Of a stretch of 64,000 nt of DNA, positions 25,701 to 33,990 are shown piece by piece. The DNA is from Bacteroidia bacterium (GTDB lineage: Bacteria > Bacteroidota > Bacteroidia > Flavobacteriales > Flavobacteriaceae). Made by a program: the position numbers and the translations under genes. The stretch spans positions 62,001 through 126,000 of the forward strand of contig JAUIDI010000007.1 of NCBI GenBank assembly GCA_030428705.1, in the 5' to 3' direction. The stretch's first letter is position 1, and each line of letters begins with the position of its first letter. Below the pieces are notes generated by a model. That model saw only the letters and a list, made by a program, of their open reading frames with translations. It ran no database searches and had not been told where the DNA came from.

Positions 25701-28700
25701 AATTCCCTGCGGTGGGGATGGGGAGATGGAAATTACGGTTACCGGAGGTGATATTTCCAATTTGGCCGCCACATCCTATACCATCGAATATGAATCTGCA
25801 ACGCCACCGGCACCTTATACTCCGGTTCCTGGACACAATGCCGTTACATTACCTTCAGGTTCTTTTCAATACACCGTACCTTTCGGAAATGATGGTAATT
25901 ATCGGGTAACGGTAACCGATAGTAACGGCTGTACCAACACTTCGGAGCCAATTAATTTTGTAGAGCCTACGAATATAGCCGCGACGCATCAGATTACGGG
26001 ACCAAGCTGTGGAGATCCGAATAGTGGTTTTGTGGAAATTATTCCCACGGTTTCATCGGGAGTTCCACCTTTTCAGGTCGTATTCGCTCCTGCTGGAACC
26101 TTGGTTGCCGACCCCAATACACCGGATCCGACGCTTACCTATTCATTTTCGCCGCAGACCATTTATTCGGGATTGGCAGCGGGCAACTATGAATACTTGG
26201 TCAAAGATGCTAGAAACTGTATTACGGCCATAGTACCGGTCACTGTGACCGCGGATCCAATTCCTGCAGTCGATGCCGATATAACGCCCATCGATGCAAC
26301 ATGTTCTGCCGGAAACCTTTCCGGTGGTGTTACGATTAATCCAATGCTATCTCCAGGCGTACCTGATTATACAATTATAGTAGAGGACAACTTTGGTAAT
26401 CCGTTCGTAACTTTGAACAATATTACGCCCGGGGATTTGCCATTAAATATTACAGACCCGACTTTGATTCCCGGAAATTATCAGGTCATCGTTCTCGATT
26501 CTAGAGGATGTATAGATATAGAACCTTTGGTAATCGGCACGGCGACCTTGGATATTATTCCGAATTATCCACCTCCGCCACCTATTTGTACTCCAGGGGG
26601 AACGACGGTCTGTGTTGACATTGTGGGCGGTTCTGGTAATTACGAGATACGGTTGGTTACAGACCCTCCCTCTCCTTGGTTGGTGCCCAATGGCCCTCCA
26701 GGACCTCCCGTTTCGCATTGTTTCAGCAACTTGTTATTTGGGGTTTCCTACACGGTAGAAGTTCGCGATACAACCACTGGATGTACATATGAAGAGGTGA
26801 TTACCTTACCTAACGGACCGGGAATGAATGTTGACTTGGTCGTTGACAATGCAACTTGTCGCAATGGTGATGTCGGTGTAAACTATAATATTACGACTGG
26901 TACGGCACCATTTGATGTCATCATAACTAATTTGGACACCGGAACAATAGTTTATAATGTAACGAACTCATCCCTTACGACATTGGCGACCGCCTTAACG
27001 GTGCCGTCGGGACGTTACGGTGTCTCTGTAGAAGGAAGTGATGACTGTACTGACGGTGATGAAGGAGAGGCCATATTGAGTGCTCCACGCGTTGATATAA
27101 TTGACAATCAAAATGCCAACTGTAACGAATTGGGCCAGTTGACGGTCAGAGGTAGTGGCGGTACACCGTATCCGACCGGTAGTCCCTATTTATATGCTTA
27201 TGTGCCAGCTGGTACTCCTGTCGATGACGATGGTACCTTGACACCGGCCGACCCTTCGGATGACTTTACCGATGCGTCGACGGTTGCGCTGCCCGGCTCT
27301 TTAGTAGGGATCGATTATGATATTTGGGTAAAGGATTTCAATGACTGTGCCTATAGGATTTCGGCCACGGTCATTCAATTAGATCCTGACCTGCCGGCAC
27401 CGTCAATAAGTGTAAACAACCAATGTGATGTTACTCCACCAGTGGGAGGTTTTACCATTACGGTAGAAATGCCAGGCAATATCGATACGCCTTCTTTCAC
27501 TTTAAATGGGGTGACACAGACACCACCATATACACCAGGTGTACCGACCCAGGCCGTATTTAATGTGGGGAGTGTTGGTAGTTATCCTGTTTACGTAATC
27601 GACGCGAACGGTTGCGATGTGGATGATATTGCCGAAGTATATCAAGTTTTATCCGCCTCTGGGGATTTCAGTACCGAACCCAACTGTGAAAATTCTGATG
27701 GCGTAGTTACAATTAACGCAAATGGAGGGAGCGGTGATTTCTCCTATGTACTTTCCGGAAATGACTTTTTGGGCAATCCCGTTTCTATTAACCTTCCAAA
27801 TCAAGGTGCTACGGTCGATTTTATCAATATCCCTCCAGGGGATTATCAGGTTGTTGTTACCGACAATCAGGTGACAAACGGTGTGAGTAATTGTACTTTC
27901 CTGATAGATGATATTTTTAGGGAAACACCAACGCAACCTGTCATAGACGATACCGGAGAAACTGACATAAGTTGTTTTGCAGCGGGTGATGGTAGTATTT
28001 CGGCTTCGCTACAGGCTGGAAGCGATATTGATGGCATTCAAGAATATAACCTTTATTCGAGCACTTTGGGCGCAATGCCCCCTACGCTTGATGTAACGGG
28101 TCGTATCGCTACGAATATTTCAGGTTCATTTCTTAATCTGGCTCCTGGTACTTATGTAGTGGAAGTGGTGACGGATAGAAATTGTTTTGACCGAGAAGAA
28201 GTGACCATCGTTGAACCACCAACCTTCGAAATCGATGCGGTGGCCGGTACGTTGACCTGTAACCCGAATTCGAATCAATTTAGTACGACTACCGTTAGTG
28301 CGGTTATTGTAAACCCGAATATCGGTAACGGTGCACCATATGGTTATAAGATCAATCCTACTGACAGTTATCAGTCCAGTCCCGATTTCTTGATCGTGGA
28401 CAATGGTTCGGACCAAACGATTACAATATATGCCATTGACTCCAACGGTTGTGAGTTTAGCGATTCAGTTACTGTTTTGGCTCCTAACAATGTTACTGCG
28501 ACCATTACGCAGGTTTCTGCCATGGATTGTGAAAATCCCGAGCGTATCCGTATCGAGGTAACGGGCACTACAAACTTCGTTGTAGAAGATCAAGGTTCAT
28601 CGGTTACGACGGTGTCGAGTCAAACGGTCAATGGGCCAACTTTTATCGAGTTCGATTTACCGCATGTTTCAGGCGAATATAGACTGCAGATAAATGACGT

Positions 28701-31581
28701 AGGAGGTTGTACCTATCCTATTGAGCCCTATACGGTGATCGAGCCGGTGGTGCCGACCGTTAGTATAAGTGAAGCTGAACCTGTCGGTTGTTTTGGTGAT
28801 ACCGATGGCGCTCTTACTATAAATGTTACTAATTTTGACCCGACCGGTGCTTATGAATATTGGGTCTATGACGCCAGTGACCCAGGTTTTTCCGGAGGTG
28901 CTTTTGGAGCTCCTGTTGCCGGAAATTCAACTGGAACCATAGATATGGTAGCGGATGGAAACCCAGCTATAATTGCAGGTCTTCCGGGGGGCAACTTCCG
29001 TGTAGTCATTCGCGAAGTCGGTAAAACGGTCGTTGCATGTAACGTCTTTAGTAACGTAGCGACCATTCGTACTCCGAACGAGCAATTGCAGATAGATACT
29101 TTTACCATTATTGCTCCTCCAGGGTGTAGTGATGATTTGGGAGAGTTGACCGTGACTGCCATTGGTGGTTGGGGTAGTTCACCTTATGAGTTTATGTTGG
29201 AATATGAAAACCCGACAGGAAGCGGATTTAGCCCTCACCCTGTTTATGGGGATTTCATCACAAATGGAAACAACGACAGGTTTACAGACTTGGCGAGTGG
29301 CAATTATCGTGTCACGGTTCGAGATGTTGAAGGATGTACGAATACAATGGAACGCTTTCTTGACCCGACACCGCCAATTGAAGCCGATGCAATCATTACT
29401 CGTGAGTTAGAGTGTCCGACCGGGAACGATGCAATTATCGTGGCGGTTGAACCTGGTACAACGACACCTGGAGCAATCGGGGGCGTTACAGGTGCTGGTT
29501 ATCAATATCGTTTGGTAAAACTCGATCCGGCCGACCCAGATCCAACGAATCCGGCTAACATAATTTCGAGTACGGGTCTGCAAAGTAATCCTGATTTTGT
29601 CGGTAACGCAGGAACTGGTGTAATTTCGGGAGGATGGTATGCAATCGAAGTGGTGTCGACCCTGAACTGTCAAATGTTTACGGCACCTGTTGAGGTTATT
29701 CCGCCACCACCGATTAGTCCGGCATTGATTCAAACATCGGTACCTGCCTGTGGCAATATTGCTACAATGAAGATCAAAGTGAACAACCCACAAGGAGGTA
29801 CTTATGAGTACAGTGTTTATGGTTCAGGTGGTCCCTGGTTACCCATTAACGAAATAGATCCAATTGATGGAAATCCTGTTATTACTGGAATTCCGGGCAC
29901 TATAGGATCATCCTATCGTTACGATGTTCGAAAAGTTGGGTCTTTGAGCTCCTGTTTGGCCCGTAGCACGAACGGTATTACCATTACCGATGCGGATCCC
30001 TTGTCATTGGATCCTGCTTCGCCCACCTTTGATATTTCCTGTGCCTATGAAGTAGATGGAAGGATCGAGGCAGTCGCCAATGGTGGTACGGGTATTTATG
30101 AATTCCGTATTTATGACACTGACCCGGGAATTGATGCTTTTGCGGCGGAATCCCTCCCCACCTACAATGGTTTGCCGATGCAAGATTATGGTACTTTCGA
30201 AAACTTGGAAGAAGGATCGTATTGGATTTCGGTCATCAGCCGACAAAATTGCGGGGTGGTGCAGGGGCCGTTCGTTATAGATGCACCTGAACCTGTAGCT
30301 TTGGCATACACTTCCACGCCGGTAACTTGTCCGACAAATGTTGATGGCACCATTACCATGAATGTAACGACCCCTGGTGCAGGTTTGGTCAAATTTGCGA
30401 TTGAACCTAATTTAAGTGAATTTTTCACGGATCCAGATAATCCTGAAACGTACACTTTTACCGATCTTGAAGGTAATAGAACCTATACGGTATTGGCCCA
30501 AGACGCCCAAGGTTGTCCACAGACCTTTGATATTTATGTGGGAACACCGACAGAGCTTCAAATTACCGATGTTCAAACAACTCCTGAGACCTGTTTAGGT
30601 TTCGAGGATGGTACGGCACAATTGACCGTAACCGGAGGTACGCCTTTTGTCGATGGTACGACTTCGGCACAATATTACGAGACCAAAATAGTAGGTCCAG
30701 GCTCTGACGGAAGTGAGGTTTTCGTACGCAACGATAATTTATTCTTCCCAGATTTGGTCGGGGGAAATAGCTATATCGTATTTGTCCGTGATGCCAATGG
30801 TTGTGAAACCTTTGTCGATTTCCCGATAGCAATAGGTGTTGATCTTACCGCCGAGCCATTGATTCAATATGGCTGCGATGGAATTTTCCCAAATAGTACG
30901 GTAACCATTGAAATGTTGGACACAAGTCTTTTGCCAGACCTTCTTTTTGCCTTGGATCCTGTAGATCCTACGGATGCGGTTACGGCAATGGCCGATGCCC
31001 AATATACTTGGGGTGATTTGCCCGCGGGCGACCATACGGTTTATATCTATCATCTTAATGGATGTACCAATTCGGTAACGTTTACTATGGAAAGTTACGA
31101 TCCTTTGACCTTGACGGCCGAGAAAACCGGTCCGAATGAGGTTACTGCGCTAGCTGAAGGGGGTTACGGTGGTTACGAGTATTTCTTCCAAGGGGAATCT
31201 ACCGGTACCGAAACGGTTTATACCACGAATGAAAGCGGAAATGTAACGGTTCAGGTTGTCGATGCCAATGGCTGTGTGGCGGTAGTCACGATTCCGTTCG
31301 AGTTTACCGGAATGCTCGAAATACCGAATTTCTTTTCGCCGAACGGTGATGGGGAGAACGACCTATGGTATCCTGAAAACAGGGAATTTTTCCCTGACAT
31401 TGAAGTCAAGATCTATGACCGTTATGGGAGGATGGTCTATAGGTTGGACAATGTCAAAAAATGGAACGGCACCTATGAAGGTAATGATGAGCCGCTACCG
31501 ACCGGTGATTATTGGTACGTTGTCAACGCCAATGATAAGAGCGAACAACGCTATGTTGGCCATTTCACGCTTTACCGATAG
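22759..31581 (+). CDS. Giant SprB-like repeat protein with gliding-type T9SS sorting domain
   Basis: Exported 2,940-residue surface protein. A signal peptide (AALLIVLSIVCSSAIA) opens it. I count about 29 tandem modules of 70-110 residues, each ending in a pattern close to [VI]xDxxGC, with the shared inner motif GxYxVxVxD; these resemble SprB/Ig-like repeats. Residues 2852-2940 form a CHU_C/type B sorting domain starting IPNFFSPNGDGENDLW and containing YDRYGRMVY and PLPTGDYWYVV. This tail directs secretion by T9SS. A function as adhesin or gliding-associated surface fibre is likely by analogy. A near-consensus -7 box TATTCTTG lies at 22734-22741, and a strong terminator follows at 31599, so the gene is probably monocistronic. 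Confidence 0.93.
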   Translation: MLPKKPRHLLYAALLIVLSIVCSSAIANTRVYDFFAEISTVLDKGITNTTVSKSTKRDTGANNSTSYKKTNTAEVLEAPMFATLITGYDEVVTCSNDGRTIARYILCGDSDNRMITTSVGSGATYSWEQLTGSAPNTNDPCPNTNPAHYTQVSTAYPFDLQAATISAATGAEFRVQINGTGPYYYFEVIKSTITQTYTKQDYVCNNPGRIEITGLPNSYQFQIQKDGGGFGPYQSSSIFSNLDPGIYVVRARLNISGQVCEYLYNPIEIEQIDIQIDVTFTNPVCSGETGSITATVNAAVPGPYEFTLLDEFGAEVAFTAPISNNTFTFADVSEGTYAIKVETPQCFEDIPNGIPAPIQYNDTGGNPITVGTGLSPITITTTTNGMSFGCSTIPSVDIDVTPSGGSGTYSYTVSDGGNSGGTFTGTSSYTVTSPGTYTFYITDDQGCTAEKSEYVAQLDPPDVIAGPIVGTCTNGGGKVEFTINDPMGFNLEFRATNNAGDPFTTSPTIPVPDGTYNIVEVQYSQGAFSCVLALPPVTVTSTGGLNGSASYANDYTCPAGGTINFTPTSGGSGSGYEYSVLTGVWQSGTNFTGLAPGTYIPQIRDDAGCVQDLAPITIPDPVPPTSIDFVQDQLDCATGTSRVTVNVTPAAYPITQYEIVSSNPVTALPPPNGTGVFPGLPLDTSYQFEITNDQGCVYPASFTTGGVSTIRAQVKSGGDRKVCPGASDGSGAFLIDGFATDYDYTITYTPLIGAPSTHSSGTGSSNFEIAISGLAAGNYEIQVTDNDTNCISTASFDVVEPATPLNVTANVTDMSCLNGNIGRIQANGSGGFGGYKYQLEWPSGTIQGPKTGTVFGGLTEEGDYILTVIDSEGCTFSATPINLTAKTSPTISLGPVDYCYSATNTAEITVNSVAGTAALATHQFRINGGPLQPGPAGTYTFSNLVPGNYNIEVVDGDNCSASLATVTIPPQLQVTLDVNSEIPCGGDGEMEITVTGGDISNLAATSYTIEYESATPPAPYTPVPGHNAVTLPSGSFQYTVPFGNDGNYRVTVTDSNGCTNTSEPINFVEPTNIAATHQITGPSCGDPNSGFVEIIPTVSSGVPPFQVVFAPAGTLVADPNTPDPTLTYSFSPQTIYSGLAAGNYEYLVKDARNCITAIVPVTVTADPIPAVDADITPIDATCSAGNLSGGVTINPMLSPGVPDYTIIVEDNFGNPFVTLNNITPGDLPLNITDPTLIPGNYQVIVLDSRGCIDIEPLVIGTATLDIIPNYPPPPPICTPGGTTVCVDIVGGSGNYEIRLVTDPPSPWLVPNGPPGPPVSHCFSNLLFGVSYTVEVRDTTTGCTYEEVITLPNGPGMNVDLVVDNATCRNGDVGVNYNITTGTAPFDVIITNLDTGTIVYNVTNSSLTTLATALTVPSGRYGVSVEGSDDCTDGDEGEAILSAPRVDIIDNQNANCNELGQLTVRGSGGTPYPTGSPYLYAYVPAGTPVDDDGTLTPADPSDDFTDASTVALPGSLVGIDYDIWVKDFNDCAYRISATVIQLDPDLPAPSISVNNQCDVTPPVGGFTITVEMPGNIDTPSFTLNGVTQTPPYTPGVPTQAVFNVGSVGSYPVYVIDANGCDVDDIAEVYQVLSASGDFSTEPNCENSDGVVTINANGGSGDFSYVLSGNDFLGNPVSINLPNQGATVDFINIPPGDYQVVVTDNQVTNGVSNCTFLIDDIFRETPTQPVIDDTGETDISCFAAGDGSISASLQAGSDIDGIQEYNLYSSTLGAMPPTLDVTGRIATNISGSFLNLAPGTYVVEVVTDRNCFDREEVTIVEPPTFEIDAVAGTLTCNPNSNQFSTTTVSAVIVNPNIGNGAPYGYKINPTDSYQSSPDFLIVDNGSDQTITIYAIDSNGCEFSDSVTVLAPNNVTATITQVSAMDCENPERIRIEVTGTTNFVVEDQGSSVTTVSSQTVNGPTFIEFDLPHVSGEYRLQINDVGGCTYPIEPYTVIEPVVPTVSISEAEPVGCFGDTDGALTINVTNFDPTGAYEYWVYDASDPGFSGGAFGAPVAGNSTGTIDMVADGNPAIIAGLPGGNFRVVIREVGKTVVACNVFSNVATIRTPNEQLQIDTFTIIAPPGCSDDLGELTVTAIGGWGSSPYEFMLEYENPTGSGFSPHPVYGDFITNGNNDRFTDLASGNYRVTVRDVEGCTNTMERFLDPTPPIEADAIITRELECPTGNDAIIVAVEPGTTTPGAIGGVTGAGYQYRLVKLDPADPDPTNPANIISSTGLQSNPDFVGNAGTGVISGGWYAIEVVSTLNCQMFTAPVEVIPPPPISPALIQTSVPACGNIATMKIKVNNPQGGTYEYSVYGSGGPWLPINEIDPIDGNPVITGIPGTIGSSYRYDVRKVGSLSSCLARSTNGITITDADPLSLDPASPTFDISCAYEVDGRIEAVANGGTGIYEFRIYDTDPGIDAFAAESLPTYNGLPMQDYGTFENLEEGSYWISVISRQNCGVVQGPFVIDAPEPVALAYTSTPVTCPTNVDGTITMNVTTPGAGLVKFAIEPNLSEFFTDPDNPETYTFTDLEGNRTYTVLAQDAQGCPQTFDIYVGTPTELQITDVQTTPETCLGFEDGTAQLTVTGGTPFVDGTTSAQYYETKIVGPGSDGSEVFVRNDNLFFPDLVGGNSYIVFVRDANGCETFVDFPIAIGVDLTAEPLIQYGCDGIFPNSTVTIEMLDTSLLPDLLFALDPVDPTDAVTAMADAQYTWGDLPAGDHTVYIYHLNGCTNSVTFTMESYDPLTLTAEKTGPNEVTALAEGGYGGYEYFFQGESTGTETVYTTNESGNVTVQVVDANGCVAVVTIPFEFTGMLEIPNFFSPNGDGENDLWYPENREFFPDIEVKIYDRYGRMVYRLDNVKKWNGTYEGNDEPLPTGDYWYVVNANDKSEQRYVGHFTLYR

Positions 31582-31598
31582 CATTCGGTCAATTACGT

Positions 31599-31637
31599 AA
31601 AAGAACAGGCGGCCAAAAAAAGGCCGCCTGTTCTTTT
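31599..31637 (+). terminator. Strong intrinsic terminator after the giant repeat protein
   Basis: A perfect 16-bp inverted repeat (AAAAGAACAGGCGGCC and its complement) encloses an A7 loop. It lies 17 bp after the stop codon and ends in TTCTTTT. It can work in both directions because the stem starts with AAAA and ends with TTTT. Confidence 0.92.
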
Positions 31638-31730
31638 ATAGAATGGCAAAATGGCAACCTTTTTGTGTTTTTGGCAAATTCATCGGCAAGGTTTCTACAG
31701 GTTTTGATTATCTTGAACTATAAATAGGAT

Positions 31731-32450
31731 ATGAAAAACCGACTTGTTTATATTGTTTTTTTGTTTCTTTTTCAGAATTGCGCTTCTCAAGCAACGCCGA
31801 ACCTAATTGATGATGAATACAGGGCGGTAACCACAGAGGTTTTTAATTACTATTTGTACTTTCCTGATGATTATGAGGTCCGAAATGACGAAGATTTTCC
31901 ATTGTTACTGTTTCTCCATGGGGGTGGCGAGTCAGGCGATAGTCTTGTTACGATTAAAAAAAATGGACCTCCAAAACTGATTACCCAAGGGAAAAAGTTT
32001 CCATTCTTAATTTTGGCCCCTCAAAATCCGCATAAAAAGAAATGGTGGAACACTGAGGCCTTAATACAACTACTCGATACTGTGGTTGATAATAACAGAG
32101 TAGACAGTAAAAGAATTTATCTTACTGGATTGAGTAGGGGAGGAGGCGCTGCTTGGGAGCTCGCGGTGCAATATCCCAAAAAGTTTGCGGCTCTGGCCGT
32201 GGTCTGTGGAATGGCCCCTGTACCATATGCTTCATGGATTGATAAAGATTTACCGATATGGGTCTTTCACGGGGAAGAAGATAAATCAATTCCCGTTTCA
32301 GAATCGGAGACTATGGTAGCACGTCTTAAATCAATGGGCTATAATGTACGCTTTACAAAGTACCCTGGTATCGGGCACAACTCATGGGAGAGGGCCTATA
32401 GTACGGAAGAACTGTACGACTGGTTTGTCAAACAACGAAAAGCGGAATAA
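31731..32450 (+). CDS. Alpha/beta-hydrolase (esterase-like) lipoprotein
   Basis: Envelope lipoprotein of 239 residues; the signal peptide ends in LFQNC (Cys17). The fold is an alpha/beta hydrolase: oxyanion-type LLLFLHGGGESGD, nucleophile elbow LTGLSRGGG (Ser), an acid likely in VFHGEEDKSIP, and the catalytic His in GIGHNSWERAY. It resembles the PHB-depolymerase or feruloyl/carbohydrate esterase-like peptidases-esterases often found in polysaccharide loci. It is 33 bp upstream of the sulfatase and probably cotranscribed. The natural ester substrate is not evident. Confidence 0.85.
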   Translation: MKNRLVYIVFLFLFQNCASQATPNLIDDEYRAVTTEVFNYYLYFPDDYEVRNDEDFPLLLFLHGGGESGDSLVTIKKNGPPKLITQGKKFPFLILAPQNPHKKKWWNTEALIQLLDTVVDNNRVDSKRIYLTGLSRGGGAAWELAVQYPKKFAALAVVCGMAPVPYASWIDKDLPIWVFHGEEDKSIPVSESETMVARLKSMGYNVRFTKYPGIGHNSWERAYSTEELYDWFVKQRKAE

Positions 32451-32483
32451 AAATCGTTAACTATACTTTTAATACTTGAAATT

Positions 32484-33986
32484 ATGAATGCATTTAAAAT
32501 TTTGACAATTGTCGGAATATCCTTCTTTATGGTGGGTAGCATAAACGCAAACTCAGGATTAAATGAAGAAACCGAACCCATGGTTCAGAAAAAAAAGCCG
32601 CGTAATGTTATTTTCATACTTACCGATGACCATAGGTACGATTATATGGGCTTTACAGGGAAAGTACCTTGGTTGGAAACCCCAAATATGGATAAATTGG
32701 CAAGCGAAGGGGCTTATCTACCGAATGCCTTTGTGACCACTTCATTGTGCTCGCCAAGTCGCGCTTCAATTTTGACCGGTCAATTTTCGCATTCGCACAC
32801 AATCGTAGACAATCAGGCGCCCGACCCAGGTAACCTGACCTATTTTCCCGAGTATTTACAGAAGGCGGGGTATCAGACAGGTTTTTTTGGTAAGTGGCAT
32901 ATGGGCGACCATGGCGACGAGCCGCAACCAGGCTTTACCCACTGGGAGAGTTTTCCGGGGCAGGGGGTATATTACAATCCAACTTTGAACATCAATGGTA
33001 ATCGTATCGCCTATAAAGACTCCACCTATATTACGGATCTTTTGACCGAACATGCAGTAGATTGGATGAAAAACAGAGACAAGAAGAAGCCATTTTTCCT
33101 TTATTTATCGCATAAAGCCGTTCATGCAGGATTTCAACCCGCCAGACGTCATAAAGGAAGATATAAAGGAAAACGGATAGAACTGCCTGCGACCTATGAT
33201 CAAACCAAAACTGGGAAATATCGCAATCTCAAATGGCCGCAATGGGTCGCCGACCAACGTATTAGTTGGCATGGGGTAGATTATATGTACCATGAAAACA
33301 GGGATATTCATGAAATGGTGGTCGATTACTGTGAGACCCTTTTGGGGGTGGACGAAAGTGTGGGTACAGTAATGGACTATCTTAAAGAAGAAGGTCTCGA
33401 TGAATCCACATTGGTCATTTATATGGGGGACAATGGCTTCAGTTGGGGAGAACATGGTCTGATAGACAAACGTCATTTCTATGAAGAATCCGTTAAGGTT
33501 CCCTTATTGGTCCGTTGCCCGGAATTATTCGAAGGTGGGAAAACGCCCAAACAGATGGTACAGAATATCGATATCGGCCCAACAGTACTTGCGGAAGCAG
33601 GAGTAAAGCAACCAGAACATATGCCAGGGGTTTCCTTTATTCCTATTTTGACCGGTGACACCAGTGCACCTTCGCGAAAAGAAGTGTTCTATGAGTATTT
33701 TTGGGAATACGATTTTCCTATGACTCCAACGGTATTTGGAATGCGGACAGACAAGTACAAATACATGAAATATCAGGGTATTTGGGACCGTAATGAACTT
33801 TATGACCTTGAAAACGATCCCGAGGAAATGTACAACCTTATTGCCGACCCCGATAAACAAGACATCGCCAAGTCAATGTCGGCGGCAATTTACGATTGGC
33901 TCGAAAGAACGAATGGAATGAATATTCCCTTAAAACGAACGGTGAAATATCGTTTCGGGGACTACAAGCATCAAAACGAGCATTGA
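32484..33986 (+). CDS. Type I (formylglycine) sulfatase, exported
   Basis: Hydrolyses sulfate esters, probably on a polysaccharide or glycan. A signal peptide ends near SINANS. Metal-binding TDDHRYD starts at 47, and the FGly motif SLCSPSRASILTG gives Cys89, which must be matured by a formylglycine-generating or anaerobic maturase not found in this window. GKWHMGDHGDEP and the later MGDNGFSWGEHG with the DKRHFYEESVKVPL segment complete the S1 sulfatase fold. Length of 500 residues is normal. It ends 4 bp from the stop of the VCBS protein on the other strand. Its placement near SusC/SusD suggests a marine glycan target. Confidence 0.94.
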   Translation: MNAFKILTIVGISFFMVGSINANSGLNEETEPMVQKKKPRNVIFILTDDHRYDYMGFTGKVPWLETPNMDKLASEGAYLPNAFVTTSLCSPSRASILTGQFSHSHTIVDNQAPDPGNLTYFPEYLQKAGYQTGFFGKWHMGDHGDEPQPGFTHWESFPGQGVYYNPTLNINGNRIAYKDSTYITDLLTEHAVDWMKNRDKKKPFFLYLSHKAVHAGFQPARRHKGRYKGKRIELPATYDQTKTGKYRNLKWPQWVADQRISWHGVDYMYHENRDIHEMVVDYCETLLGVDESVGTVMDYLKEEGLDESTLVIYMGDNGFSWGEHGLIDKRHFYEESVKVPLLVRCPELFEGGKTPKQMVQNIDIGPTVLAEAGVKQPEHMPGVSFIPILTGDTSAPSRKEVFYEYFWEYDFPMTPTVFGMRTDKYKYMKYQGIWDRNELYDLENDPEEMYNLIADPDKQDIAKSMSAAIYDWLERTNGMNIPLKRTVKYRFGDYKHQNEH

Positions 33987-33990
33987 AAGG

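Noticed and set aside
22759-31581. Frameshifts or fusion of several genes in the giant frame
   Set aside because: One uninterrupted frame, uniform module pattern from start to end, one signal peptide and one sorting domain argue for a single intact gene.
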